From positions 43,848 through 107,847 of the forward strand of contig JABABK010000004.1 of assembly GCA_014238285.1 (NCBI GenBank): DNA of 64,000 bases. The letters are read 5' to 3'. Positions 1-9,238 of the stretch are shown piece after piece. The translations under genes and the position numbers were made by a program. Each line of letters opens with the position of its first letter. Position 1 is the first letter of the stretch. Source of the DNA: Hellea sp. Lineage in GTDB: Bacteria; Pseudomonadota; Alphaproteobacteria; Caulobacterales; Maricaulaceae. Under the pieces are notes generated by a model. The model did no database searches, was not told the DNA's origin, and worked only from the letters and a program-made list of their open reading frames with translations.

Positions 1-189
1 AGCGATTTTGCGAACCCTTCACCAATGGAAAATTGGGGTGAAGCTTTTAAGTCCGAAAGCGGATTGGCCCACCGTCATAATGTGAAATCATTCCTCTATG
101 CGCTTTATGTCAGCGCGAATCATAGCAAAGATGAAAAAATCCGAATTCTATTGCCGGGATTGTCCGAGCAGATTAAACAAGTCCCCTAA
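1..189 (+). CDS. 3' end of an unrecognised gene, cut by the window edge
   Basis: Frame 1 is open from the first base to a TAA at 187-189 and encodes 62 residues ending LSEQIKQVP. The stretch has ordinary protein composition, with Trp, several His and mixed charge. The next gene has its own Shine-Dalgarno only 11 bases after this stop, which is how a bacterial gene end normally looks. I do not recognise the family. A longer reading of the downstream gene, from an ATG at 98, would run over this frame, and I prefer the shorter one. Confidence 0.55.
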   Translation, partial: SDFANPSPMENWGEAFKSESGLAHRHNVKSFLYALYVSANHSKDEKIRILLPGLSEQIKQVP

Positions 190-208
190 TTCCCCTATTG
201 GAGCTATT

Positions 209-1342
209 ATGTCCCTTCCTGAAACCTATTTGCAAATGTTGTCCACTGTCACCGAAGGTGGCGAGTTACGTATGGAATTAGCTGAAAAGCAAATGCCATC
301 TCCAAAGTCGGATCAGGTCATTGTGCGGATTGAAGCTACGCCGATCAACCCCTCTGATCATGGCGTCATGTTTGGATGGACTGATATGTCGAAGGCGACG
401 TCATCTGGTTCAGGGAAAGATACTGTATTAAGCGCGCCAGTGCCGCCAGCGGGCATGCGCGTGATGAAAGGCCGTATTGGTCAGGCCCTTCCCGTTGGTA
501 ACGAAGGCGCTGGTACTGTCGTCGCGGCTGGTGATAGCGAATATGCTCAAAGCCTAATGGGCAAGACTGTGGCGGCCATGGGCGGCGGCATGTATGGTCA
601 GTACCGCGCGGTAAATGCTATGATGTGCCTTCCCTTGCAAGAGGGCCATACGGCCAAAGACGGCGCCTCAAGTTTCGTCAATCCTATGACGGCTCTATCA
701 TTTTTAGAAACCATGCGCCTTGAGGGCCATAAAGCAATCGTCCACACGGCGGCGGCTTCAAATCTTGGGCAAATGCTCAACCGTATTTGCCGTGATGATG
801 GTGTTGATTTGGTCAATATTGTACGCCGTCAAGAGCAAGTTGATATCCTCAAAAACATGGGCGCGAAATATATCATCAATAGTAGCGATGACAGCTATAT
901 GGCTGACCTTGTTAACGCGATTCATGAAACAGGCGCAACATTAGGCTTCGACGCAACAGGCGGCGGAAAGCTTGCCTCTGACATTTTAACGGCTATGGAG
1001 CAGGCGGCTGCGCGCACGCCAGGAGCTTATTCAATTTACGGCTCTATCGCTCATAAGCAGGTTTATCTGTATGGCGGCCTAGATACATCACCAACGCTAC
1101 TCACCCGCGGATATGGTATGGCCTGGGGCGTCGGTGGATGGCTACTTCCAAACTTCCTAGCCAAAGCCGGCATGGAAGTCGCTATGCGTCTAAGAACCCG
1201 CGTTGCCAACGAACTGACCACGACATTTGCCAGCCATTACACGGATGAAATATCTCTGGCTGAAGCTTTAGACGCAAAAGTTGTCGCGCGTTACAATGCT
1301 AAAAAAACCGGCGAAAAGTTTCTAATTTGTCCTCAAAAATAA
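209..1342 (+). CDS. Zinc-type alcohol dehydrogenase-like / quinone oxidoreductase (MDR family)
   Basis: A 377-residue medium-chain dehydrogenase/reductase. The N-terminal GroES-like half carries the usual ATPINPSDHG segment and the GNEGAGTVVAAG turn. The C-terminal Rossmann half contains HTAAASNLGQ and FDATGGGKLA. MDR enzymes of this shape reduce quinones or enoyl/carbonyl substrates with NADPH in the cytoplasm; the substrate here is not readable. The usual structural-zinc cysteines are not obvious, which favours the zinc-free quinone oxidoreductase branch. The ATG at 209 was chosen because GGAG sits at 200-203 with five bases spacing and the protein then starts like its family. The in-frame ATG at 98 would overlap the upstream reading frame. 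Confidence 0.8.
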   Translation: MSLPETYLQMLSTVTEGGELRMELAEKQMPSPKSDQVIVRIEATPINPSDHGVMFGWTDMSKATSSGSGKDTVLSAPVPPAGMRVMKGRIGQALPVGNEGAGTVVAAGDSEYAQSLMGKTVAAMGGGMYGQYRAVNAMMCLPLQEGHTAKDGASSFVNPMTALSFLETMRLEGHKAIVHTAAASNLGQMLNRICRDDGVDLVNIVRRQEQVDILKNMGAKYIINSSDDSYMADLVNAIHETGATLGFDATGGGKLASDILTAMEQAAARTPGAYSIYGSIAHKQVYLYGGLDTSPTLLTRGYGMAWGVGGWLLPNFLAKAGMEVAMRLRTRVANELTTTFASHYTDEISLAEALDAKVVARYNAKKTGEKFLICPQK

Positions 1343-1449
1343 CTTATTTGGCTTGAATTGCAGGACTTTAAATTAGACCAATTTCATCGCCCGCTTCATT
1401 TTTTCATTTATATTTACTTTAATTGTCGGTTGATTTAGACCGTTTATGT

Positions 1450-1504
1450 CGCAAAACTATTTTGCGCACTTAATTTTGACAGGGCGTGACAAAATTTTTA
1501 TTGA
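1450..1504 (+). promoter_or_regulatory. Candidate promoter with an upstream palindrome for the phospholipase C-like gene
   Basis: The 229-base gap before the phosphoesterase gene contains a perfect inverted repeat, CGCAAAA, three bases, TTTTGCG, at 1450-1466. A TTGACA box follows at 1476-1481 and a weak -10-like TATTGA at 1499-1504 after a 17-base spacer. The rest of the gap shows nothing I can name. The arrangement would suit a regulator bound just upstream of the -35 box; the -10 is poor, so this is tentative. Confidence 0.35.
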
Positions 1505-1571
1505 AAGCCGTTTAATGTATTGATCACATAAGACGGTTTTTTCGCGAGCGCCCGTTTAAAGGGGGCCGCCA

Positions 1572-4247
1572 ATGGCAAATAATCTTACTGGAAAAATAGA
1601 AAAAATAGTTGTTGTTATGTTGGAAAACAGGAGCTTTGATACGGCTCTGGGTTATTTATATAACGAAACTGATTTACCCCTAAACCATATTCCGCCGCTG
1701 CCTCGAGTACTTCCGCCGGGTTCTGTTCCGTTTGAGGGATTAGCCTTTGTGGATACCAGCGCTCTTGCCAATACCGCAGTTCACCAAGGTGAAACGATAT
1801 CGCAAATTCCTGAACCCATTGTCAGATCGACAAATTCAACGGGTTGGGATCCAGGCGAGGAATTTGAGCATGTCAATGCGCAAATATTTGATACTGCCCC
1901 AACCAATAACCCGGATGAATCGGCACCGGTTAAAATGACGGGGTTTTTACGGGATTACTCTCTCCAATGTGATGGTGACGCAACCGCCGTAAAACAGATC
2001 ATGCATATGTTTACGCCAGCAGACCTTCCAGTTCTTAATGGCCTGGCTAAAAATTACGCCGTTTGTGATCGGTGGTTTTCATCAGTTCCGACCCAAACAA
2101 ATGCTAACCGCGCATTTTCACTCACCGGAACATCGAATGGCCTGGTGGATAATGGTTTCCTGACAACAAATTCGATTAGGGAAAAACTGGCCGATGATCG
2201 CTTTGACGTACGAACCATATGGAATGTGCTTCACGATAATGGAAAAAGCAGTGTGTCGGACTGGGGAGTCTATTGGACAGACGATTATCCTCTCCCTTTC
2301 TCGGGGCCCTATACGCGAAATATTTTTCCGCAACTGACAGACGAGGTTGCAGATGGTCATTTTCATCCTATGGAAGAGTTCTTCGTCAGCGCGAAAGCCG
2401 GAACCCTACCCTCATTTAGTTATATCGAACCGAAGTGGGGCGGGTATGTACTCGGGACATCAGTCTTTGGTACAGATTATCATCCGCCGGGCGATGTAAC
2501 GCCGGGTGAACACATGCTTGCGCAAATCTATAGCAGCCTCAGCTCCAACCCAGAAAGTTGGGCCAAAACACTTTTGTTGATTGTTTTTGATGAACATGGC
2601 GGCACTTATGATCATGTTAAGCCCGAGTCCGCAATAGCGCCGTGGGGAGACAATACAAATCCAATATTACCCAAAGGCAGGCAATATAATTTTAATTTTG
2701 ATCGTTTTGGGGCCCGCGTTCCGGCCATTCTCGTATCCCCATTGATCGAAGAAAAAACGGTTTTCAGATCCGAAACATCTGTGCCCTTTGATCACACATC
2801 CATGATCGCAACAATTCTGGATTGGATGGATATTCCAAGATCAGAATGGGACTTGCAGGACCGGGTCGCGAATGCGCCGACATTTGACAAAGTTGTTACA
2901 CGCACCGAGCCGCGTACGGATAATTTGTTCGAACCACAGGCCCCCAAAACCGGTCCTATAAATTTTGGTGACCCGGTTACATTGCAACATAGCGGCGCAG
3001 GGGAAGTGGTCGTAAGCGCATCTAATGGATACTTTGGTTACTACCCTCAATTGGCCAAAAGCCATCCACAGGATCTCGATTTTAGACTGGGATATGGCGA
3101 GGTTCAGAACGGCGATATCATTCAAATTCGGACAAGCGAATATTTAACGCCCATTTCTAAACATAGTCCAGGATACTTCTCAGGAATTCGCAATTTTATG
3201 GTGCCCGGCAATCTGATCATCAATGAAGTTTCTTACGCGAGTCCGAATGATGATACCAATGTAATTTCTGGCCGCAATGGACAGGATAATTTAATGAAAA
3301 CGAAATGGGCGATCAATCGTATTTCCGGCGGGAACGGTCCTATTCAATATGGCGATCAAGTCCAGTTGATTAACCAATACACAAAAATGCCTTTACAGAA
3401 AAGCGGGGCCTATTTGAGTGCCGGTACAAGCTCTTCAGACTATTGGACGATCCGGCACAAGGTTTGGTCAACGCCTATTTGGGTAGAACAGACGAAGGGC
3501 ACAGGCGGGGAAATATTTACTTATTCACTTACCCCGAACGGACAAAGTTCACGCCCTGCTGGTTTTCAAGCTTTTGATAAACACTACCCAACAACGATAC
3601 CAATCTACGCCTATACTTTAGCCCAAGCAGGCGGTGGTTATATATGGTATTATACCCCTTCACCGGAGACTCCGCCGAGCTTTTCTCCTCAGGGTGTCGC
3701 GTTTTATGCTTATGCCGAAGAAAATACCGGTAAAAGCGTGCCCGTTTATATTTATACTTGGCCTGGTGAGCAACAATATTACCAGTATTCCACCAATCCA
3801 ACGCCGCCAATTGGTTATGGCCCTGGTGAAATTGTGTTTTATGCGCCTAAGCAACCAAATTTACCGCAGACTGTCTGGATGGGAAAAGATGAAGGTACCA
3901 ATGGCCCCATTTACACTTACTCACTCGTAGAAAAAGATCATCAAATTCCTGCAAGCTTCAAAGCGTATGACAACAATTACCCGACAACCATACCGATTTA
4001 CGCTTATACTATACCGCAAGCCGGGGGTGGATATATTTGGTTCTACTCGACCTCCTCCTCGGCTCCACCTAACTTTGCATCACAGGGCGTAGTCTTTTAC
4101 GCTTTCGCAAAAGAAACATGGGGTGCAACCCTCCCTGTTCATCAGTATATCTTGGACAGGGGGCAAAATTATTATTTTTATTCCACCAATCCCTCGCCGC
4201 CGAATGGCTTCCAATCGGGGGGCATAGCCTTTCACGCACCCGTTTAA
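1572..4247 (+). CDS. Phospholipase C / acid phosphatase-family phosphoesterase with C-terminal repeat modules
   Basis: An 891-residue protein. Residues about 8-450 are a phosphoesterase of the bacterial phospholipase C family (PF04185 type), with the metal-site motif VVMLENRSFD near residue 14 and IVFDEHGGTYDHV near 335. Such enzymes hydrolyse phosphate esters of phospholipids or related substrates. Residues about 460-630 are a beta-rich module. From about 636 to the end a block of roughly 125 residues occurs twice, each with YPTTIPIYAYT, GGGYIW and YSTNPxPP signatures resembling DUF5648-type repeats. No signal peptide or Tat motif is visible, unlike classic secreted phospholipases C, so the export route and site of action are unclear. 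A GGGGG run precedes the ATG. The gene abuts a start-less LytTR fragment. Confidence 0.8.
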   Translation: MANNLTGKIEKIVVVMLENRSFDTALGYLYNETDLPLNHIPPLPRVLPPGSVPFEGLAFVDTSALANTAVHQGETISQIPEPIVRSTNSTGWDPGEEFEHVNAQIFDTAPTNNPDESAPVKMTGFLRDYSLQCDGDATAVKQIMHMFTPADLPVLNGLAKNYAVCDRWFSSVPTQTNANRAFSLTGTSNGLVDNGFLTTNSIREKLADDRFDVRTIWNVLHDNGKSSVSDWGVYWTDDYPLPFSGPYTRNIFPQLTDEVADGHFHPMEEFFVSAKAGTLPSFSYIEPKWGGYVLGTSVFGTDYHPPGDVTPGEHMLAQIYSSLSSNPESWAKTLLLIVFDEHGGTYDHVKPESAIAPWGDNTNPILPKGRQYNFNFDRFGARVPAILVSPLIEEKTVFRSETSVPFDHTSMIATILDWMDIPRSEWDLQDRVANAPTFDKVVTRTEPRTDNLFEPQAPKTGPINFGDPVTLQHSGAGEVVVSASNGYFGYYPQLAKSHPQDLDFRLGYGEVQNGDIIQIRTSEYLTPISKHSPGYFSGIRNFMVPGNLIINEVSYASPNDDTNVISGRNGQDNLMKTKWAINRISGGNGPIQYGDQVQLINQYTKMPLQKSGAYLSAGTSSSDYWTIRHKVWSTPIWVEQTKGTGGEIFTYSLTPNGQSSRPAGFQAFDKHYPTTIPIYAYTLAQAGGGYIWYYTPSPETPPSFSPQGVAFYAYAEENTGKSVPVYIYTWPGEQQYYQYSTNPTPPIGYGPGEIVFYAPKQPNLPQTVWMGKDEGTNGPIYTYSLVEKDHQIPASFKAYDNNYPTTIPIYAYTIPQAGGGYIWFYSTSSSAPPNFASQGVVFYAFAKETWGATLPVHQYILDRGQNYYFYSTNPSPPNGFQSGGIAFHAPV

Positions 4248-4587
4248 TGAAGCACATGCCCGCACATGGGGACGGATTACGCTTAAGACTGGAGGGCGTT
4301 CAGTCTTTTTAAACGCCGATGAAATTACCTATGCGAAAGCTGCCGGTAATTATATTGAGGTTTTTACAGATAGCGGTATGCATTTGGTTGGAATGACGAT
4401 GTCATCTTTGGAACATTTATTGGCAGAAACGGGATTGCATATGCGTGTGCACCGATCCTATTTAGTTCAACAAAACGCGGTTTCAGAAATGAAACCAAAC
4501 GGCGAAGGTGAAGCTATCATTTTTGTATCCAGCAATGTGCAATCCCTGTTAGCCGAAAATATCGCAAGTCAATTGATGCTCTGTTAA
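4228..4587 (+). pseudogene. 5'-truncated LytTR DNA-binding domain
   Basis: The frame is open from just after a TAG at 4225-4227 to TAA at 4585-4587. It reads as a nearly complete LytTR domain: LNADEITYAKAAGNYIEVF, then MRVHRSYLVQQNAV, ending in the usual strand region. LytTR proteins bind promoter DNA and normally have an N-terminal receiver or membrane domain. Here there is no ATG, GTG or TTG before codon 4378, which lies in the middle of the fold, and the open frame begins inside the 3' end of the phosphoesterase gene. The simplest reading is a regulator gene that lost its 5' part when neighbouring DNA was joined to it. Expression from an unusual start cannot be excluded. Confidence 0.7.
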
Positions 4588-4691
4588 GTGTTTAAGAGCA
4601 TCTGCATAGTGTTTCATATTTCAATTTGATGCCATTCATGTTATGGTGTGTTTCCCATATTAAATGTTGAATGGATTGCGGGGTGCAGTTT

Positions 4692-5459
4692 ATGAATACT
4701 AAATCGGCCATTGGCGATAAAAACTTAAACCGTTCCTACATCGTTCGGTTCGGGAAACGGATACGCAAACGTATTAACCCCTATATTAAGCGCCATTCAA
4801 AAATAGGCGATGATGCCGTAATGGCGAATGAACATTTCCCTTGGCTAGAAACAGTTGAAGATAATTGGGAAACTATTCGGGACGAAGCTGAAGCGCTTAT
4901 GCCTTATCGGGACGCTATTCCGCCTCTATCCGAAATATCACCGGACCATGCTAAACTCGATAAAGACAAGAAATGGCGCTCATATTTTCTTTGGGGCTAT
5001 GGATTCAGGTCTAAGGAAAATTGCGCGCGGTGTCCTAAGACAACGGCTTTGATGAAGTCTGTGCCGGGTCTTCGGACAGCTCTATTTTCTATCCACGAAC
5101 CAGGTATGACGATAGCCCCGCATAAAGGTGTGACATCAGGTATTTGCGTTGTTCATTTGGGGCTCAAAATTCCAAAAAAACACGAGAAGTTGGCGATCCG
5201 AGTCGAAAATGATGTTGTCCATTGGCGTAATGGCAAAGCCTTTGTGTTTGATGATACAAGAGAGCATGAAACCTGGAACCATACGGATGAAGACCGCATC
5301 ATTTTACTTATGCATGTGGATAGACCTGTTCGTTTTCCTGGCAACGTGATTGCAAAGCTATTTATGCTGGGCATTCGCTGGAGCCCTTTTATTGGCGATG
5401 CCCGACGGAAAATGAAAGATTGGGATAAATCATTTCGCAAAATGGAGGGGAAGGGCTAG
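4692..5459 (+). CDS. Aspartyl/asparaginyl beta-hydroxylase family protein
   Basis: About 255 residues with the C-terminal fold of aspartyl/asparaginyl beta-hydroxylases (PF05118 type), 2-oxoglutarate and Fe(II)-dependent oxygenases. The conserved pieces are FSIHEPGMTIAPHKG, which supplies the first iron histidine, and DDTREHETWNHTDEDRIILLMHVDRP, which supplies the second histidine and the 2-oxoglutarate-binding arginine. Bacterial members hydroxylate proteins or acyl chains of lipids; the substrate is not visible here. The basic N-terminal stretch (KRIRKRINPYIKR) has no membrane segment. I chose the ATG at 4692 because GGGG lies eight bases upstream; an ATG at 4671 is in frame but lacks a site. 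Its TAG shares a CTAG with the stop of the convergent rarA gene. Confidence 0.8.
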   Translation: MNTKSAIGDKNLNRSYIVRFGKRIRKRINPYIKRHSKIGDDAVMANEHFPWLETVEDNWETIRDEAEALMPYRDAIPPLSEISPDHAKLDKDKKWRSYFLWGYGFRSKENCARCPKTTALMKSVPGLRTALFSIHEPGMTIAPHKGVTSGICVVHLGLKIPKKHEKLAIRVENDVVHWRNGKAFVFDDTREHETWNHTDEDRIILLMHVDRPVRFPGNVIAKLFMLGIRWSPFIGDARRKMKDWDKSFRKMEGKG

Positions 5460-6751
5460 TTTTTTCTTAGCTTAGCCCAGCGTTCCAACCGTTTTTTAAT
5501 CACGCCTTCACGGCCATCGCCTTTGGGGGCGTAGAACTGCACGCGATCCATATTGTCCGGAAAATAATTCTGTCCTGAAAACCCGTCTTTTGTATCGTGA
5601 TCATAGGCATAGCCTGAGCCGTAGCCGATATCCTTCATGAGTTTGGTGGGTGCGTTTAATATATGAGCTGGGGGTGTGAGTGAGCCGGTATCTTTGGCGG
5701 CGCGCATGGCGGATTTATAGGCTGTGTAGACAGCGTTGGATTTTGGCGCTGTGGCCATGTGAACCACGGCGTGAGCAATAGCGAGCTCTCCTTCGGGAGA
5801 ACCGAGAAAGCGGTATGTGTTCATAGCTTCATTGGCAATCATAAGAGCGAGCGGGTCTGCTAGGCCGATATCTTCACTTGCTAGCCTGATGAGTCGCCGC
5901 GAGATATAAAGCGGGTCTTCACCGCCGTCGAGCATGCGGCAAAACCAGTAGAGCGCCGCATCCGGGTCGGACCCTCGAATGGATTTATGCAGGGCTGAGA
6001 TCAAATTATAATGAGCGTCTTGGCCCTTATCATAGGCGGGGGCGCGTTTTTGCAAGACGGCTGCCACGTCTTTGGCATCCAGAGGCTCTTTCGGCGCAAT
6101 GGCGAAAATCTCTTCGGCGAGATTTAAAAGATATCGTCCGTCACCATCGGCGAAACCGATCAGAGCTGTCTTGCCATCATCCGTGACGGGCAGGGAGGTT
6201 CCCATTTCTTTTTCAGCGGAGCCGAGCATTTGAACCATGGCTTTATCTGATAGTCGTTTTAAAACGAAGACCTGTGAGCGGGAAAGCAGGGCTCCGTTGA
6301 GCTCAAAACTAGGGTTTTCCGTGGTTGCGCCGATTAACGTGACAATGCCTTCTTCTACATAGGGCAGAAACCCATCTTGCTGTGCGCGATTAAAACGATG
6401 AATCTCGTCGACGAATAATAATGTGCCGCGTCCTGTGGAGCGTCTTGATTTGGCCGCCGCAAAAGCTTCGCGCAAATCTTTGACGCCGGAGAAGACGGCG
6501 GATAGCTGGACAAATTCCATGTCGGCGTGATCCGCGATGAGACGGGCTATGGTGGTTTTGCCCACGCCAGGAGGTCCCCATAAAATCATCGAAGCAAGCC
6601 GGCCCGAGCCAAGCATGCGGCCTATAGGTCCTTCGGGGCCAATTAAATGATCTTGGCCTGCAACGTTTTCGAGGCGTTTTGGTCGCAGTCTGTCAGCCAG
6701 CGGACGCGGGGCATCATTTTCCATACCGGCAGATTGAAATAGGTCAGACAT
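5456..6751 (-). CDS. rarA: Replication-associated recombination protein A (RarA/MgsA), AAA ATPase
   Basis: A 431-residue AAA+ ATPase of the clamp-loader-like RarA/MgsA/WRNIP1 family, which acts at stalled replication forks. It has Walker A GPPGVGKT at residues 59-66, Walker B LLFVDEIHRF at 111-120, sensor 1 in IGATTENPSFELN, and the C-terminal MgsA region (SGYAYDHDTKDGFSGQNYFPD). Length and domain order are normal. Its start codon overlaps by one base the stop of the upstream oxygenase gene (TAATG), so the two are translationally coupled. It converges with the aspartyl hydroxylase gene. Confidence 0.95.
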   Translation of the reverse strand: MSDLFQSAGMENDAPRPLADRLRPKRLENVAGQDHLIGPEGPIGRMLGSGRLASMILWGPPGVGKTTIARLIADHADMEFVQLSAVFSGVKDLREAFAAAKSRRSTGRGTLLFVDEIHRFNRAQQDGFLPYVEEGIVTLIGATTENPSFELNGALLSRSQVFVLKRLSDKAMVQMLGSAEKEMGTSLPVTDDGKTALIGFADGDGRYLLNLAEEIFAIAPKEPLDAKDVAAVLQKRAPAYDKGQDAHYNLISALHKSIRGSDPDAALYWFCRMLDGGEDPLYISRRLIRLASEDIGLADPLALMIANEAMNTYRFLGSPEGELAIAHAVVHMATAPKSNAVYTAYKSAMRAAKDTGSLTPPAHILNAPTKLMKDIGYGSGYAYDHDTKDGFSGQNYFPDNMDRVQFYAPKGDGREGVIKKRLERWAKLRKN

Positions 6752-7467
6752 TATGAAAGCCCATACAAAACTTTACGGTCTTGATAGAGTATCCAGGATG
6801 TCAGGATGAATTTGTCATTGGATATGGGGACTTCGCCGCGGTGGGTATGGGTGAAACTGGCAGGGGCGATGACGAGCGTGCCTTGTTTGGGCGCAATGGT
6901 TTTGTTCTGATAATAGAAACTGGTGCCACCACCTTCTGGCACATCATTAAGGTAATACATCCATAAAAGCACCCGGTGCAAAGACGCATTACTTTTATCA
7001 TGAGGGCTTGGAAAAAATTCACTATGCCAGTGATGATAGCCGCCTGAACCTTTATTGTATTTTTGTAAATTAGTCGTGCCAGTGCGAAAAATAGCGTTGA
7101 TAAATTGATGAAGTATTTTGTCATCCATATCTACAATGTCATCAGCGATGATCGTGCGCGGCTTCGTGTCGCCAGGCGGTGTCCATTGCAATGACAAGGC
7201 CCCGATCACAAGGTGCGGATAGCTTCTGGCATATTGTTTTAGGCCATGTATTGTCGCTTGATGAATTTTGCTAAGATCCACGTGCCATTCTGGATATTGG
7301 TCCAGCGTAAGGTCGAGACTATCCTTTTGAACTTTGTTGACACCTTGACCTGTTTGGCCCGCATGAGTTCTTTTATCAGACTTAAATTTTGCCATCAAAG
7401 ATTGGCAGTAATCAGCCTTTAGGGCGTTTGGGTATATGCCTATAAAATTCTGTGATTCATCGCTCAT
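6751..7467 (-). CDS. 2OG-Fe(II) oxygenase (prolyl 4-hydroxylase-like fold)
   Basis: A 238-residue soluble protein with a C-terminal double-stranded beta-helix of the 2OG-Fe(II) oxygenase superfamily (PF13640-like). Probable iron ligands are His148 and Glu150 in HHWHSE, an HxE rather than the commoner HxD, and His207 or His209 in FTHTHRG. The family signature YLNDVPEGGGTSFYY lies between them. A basic residue near Lys219 is the candidate 2-oxoglutarate partner. The substrate is unknown. It overlaps rarA by one base and is probably co-transcribed with it, which does not by itself imply a DNA-repair role. Confidence 0.75.
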   Translation of the reverse strand: MSDESQNFIGIYPNALKADYCQSLMAKFKSDKRTHAGQTGQGVNKVQKDSLDLTLDQYPEWHVDLSKIHQATIHGLKQYARSYPHLVIGALSLQWTPPGDTKPRTIIADDIVDMDDKILHQFINAIFRTGTTNLQKYNKGSGGYHHWHSEFFPSPHDKSNASLHRVLLWMYYLNDVPEGGGTSFYYQNKTIAPKQGTLVIAPASFTHTHRGEVPISNDKFILTSWILYQDRKVLYGLS

Positions 7468-7521
7468 AACTGCGTTAAAGCGAATAATTTCGTGCAGCGC
7501 AATCAGATTTAATGTCGAGTT

Positions 7522-8955
7522 TTAGTTAGCCGGCGGAAGATAGCGCACAGGTACGTCATATATCCGGCCGTTGCGGTCAATGGTAACGGTCCATTTTTCC
7601 ACATTAGCCTCGCCTGTTAAATGTTTTTCAAGTTGGCGCGTGGTTTTGATTTCTGTGTCGTTGATATCAAGGAGTATATCGCCGGGCCGTAGGCGGTTGT
7701 AGCTAGACGCGCTTCCACGGGCGACGGACAATACCATTGTTCCGGTTAAATAAGGGTCGACGCCAATTTCTTCGCCGAGCGCAGGAGACATGTTCACGAC
7801 GGTTGCGCCGTCAATCGGGTGATAACCATCCAAAAACCGCTCGTCGCGAGCTGGAAGCTCTTGAGGGGTCTCAATGGTTATGTTGACTGATTGTTCGCGG
7901 CCGTCGCGCCATATTTTAACCGGCGAACGGCTACCGCGCTCTAATGTGGCGAGTTTAAAGTTCAGACCGGCTTCATCATTAATATCCGCGCCTGCGAGCG
8001 AAAGAATGACATCACGTTCCTTTAGGCCTGCATTATTAGCGGGGCTGTCTGGGTAAATATCTGAAATGATTGTGCCGCGGGCGCGGTCAAGACCAAGAGT
8101 TGCGGCAAGAGCGCTATCAACGGCGTTACTGCGAGCGCCAAGCCAAGGGCGGATAATCTTGCCATCCGTGAGCGTGCTATCCACGGCCCTAGCCACAAGT
8201 TCAGCCGGGATGGCAAAGCCAATACCGTTAGATCCGCCAGATCTTGAGAATATGGCGGTGTTAATGCCGATAAGCTCGCCGTTTAGGTTGACTAAGGCTC
8301 CGCCGGAATTACCCGGGTTAACGGCTGCGTCTGTCTGTATATAAGAAGAGTAGTCCGAAACATTGGTGCGGCCTTTAGCGGATATAATACCTGAGGTCAC
8401 AGTTTGCCCAACGCCAAATGGATTGCCGATGGCTAGGACGATATCGCCAATTTCTAGTTCGCTGCCTTGAATGGTTAGAAATGGTAGACGTTCTGCTCCA
8501 GGATCAATTTGTAAAATGGCGAGATCAAGCTCTTCATCCTGAGTTAGAAGTGTTGCTTCAAATTCACGGCGATCATTTAAAACGATCTTAAGCTCATCAG
8601 CGCCCTTAACGACGTGGGCATTGGTAACGACAATACCGGAGCCTTTGACAATAACGCCAGAGCCTAGTGAGCTTTGCGTTCGCTCTTGGGGCGCCCTGCG
8701 CATGCCAAACATCTCCTCAAAGAAGTCCCGTGATCTACGCGTGCGGACAGTTCTGGATGTAAATACATTGACCACGGCGGGCGCGGTCTCTTTGACCACG
8801 GGGGCATAGGAGAGCTGCACCTGGCTATTAGATTGCGGCACCATTCGAACCGCGCCTTCAGGGAATTGCGCGAAAGGGTCTTCAGCCGAGGCGCTTGAAG
8901 TTGTTGTGCCTAGGGCCAAAGCGGAACCCAGAAGTGATAAAGCCAGTTTTTTCAT
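7522..8955 (-). CDS. Do-like periplasmic serine protease (DegP/DegQ family)
   Basis: A 477-residue trypsin-like protease with chaperone-type architecture. There is a signal peptide (MKKLALSLLG to ASA, cleavage near residue 24), then the catalytic domain with His114 in TNAHVV, Asp144 in LDLAIL and Ser217 in GNSGGA, then two PDZ domains (about residues 270-360 and 385-470). It should degrade or refold damaged envelope proteins in the periplasm. All three catalytic residues are present. It is transcribed divergently from the UrcA gene across a 283-base gap. DegP, DegQ and MucD cannot be told apart here. Confidence 0.9.
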   Translation of the reverse strand: MKKLALSLLGSALALGTTTSSASAEDPFAQFPEGAVRMVPQSNSQVQLSYAPVVKETAPAVVNVFTSRTVRTRRSRDFFEEMFGMRRAPQERTQSSLGSGVIVKGSGIVVTNAHVVKGADELKIVLNDRREFEATLLTQDEELDLAILQIDPGAERLPFLTIQGSELEIGDIVLAIGNPFGVGQTVTSGIISAKGRTNVSDYSSYIQTDAAVNPGNSGGALVNLNGELIGINTAIFSRSGGSNGIGFAIPAELVARAVDSTLTDGKIIRPWLGARSNAVDSALAATLGLDRARGTIISDIYPDSPANNAGLKERDVILSLAGADINDEAGLNFKLATLERGSRSPVKIWRDGREQSVNITIETPQELPARDERFLDGYHPIDGATVVNMSPALGEEIGVDPYLTGTMVLSVARGSASSYNRLRPGDILLDINDTEIKTTRQLEKHLTGEANVEKWTVTIDRNGRIYDVPVRYLPPAN

Positions 8956-9073
8956 AATGCTTTATGTAGGGAGGTCAAGGCCATACGGAAAGCCCCATTA
9001 ACAGAAAGTGTCGAATAATTCATGTTGAGGGTTTCCAAAACCTTACGAGCATCTGTCCGCTACATTACGAATT

Positions 9074-9214
9074 ATTTATCGTTTTTCGATAAATTTACTA
9101 TTGCGACAACTGTCGTTCAATGTTATTGATAAACAATAAGAAGAAAACCAACTCATCCTCCCCTTAAGATGAAGTGATAATTTTCCTCCCTTAACCCAGA
9201 TGGCATTTGCCATC
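9074..9214 (+). promoter_or_regulatory. Divergent promoter region with three short perfect inverted repeats
   Basis: The gap between the DegP-like and UrcA genes holds three perfect repeats. ATTTATCG and CGATAAAT are separated by five T at 9074-9094. TTATTG and CAATAA are separated by ATAAA at 9123-9139. GATGGCA and TGCCATC are separated by TT at 9199-9214, the last only 24 bases before the UrcA start. They could be operators or leader hairpins. No promoter hexamers stand out clearly. Confidence 0.4.
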
Positions 9215-9238
9215 GTAAACTTGAAACAGGAGACAATC

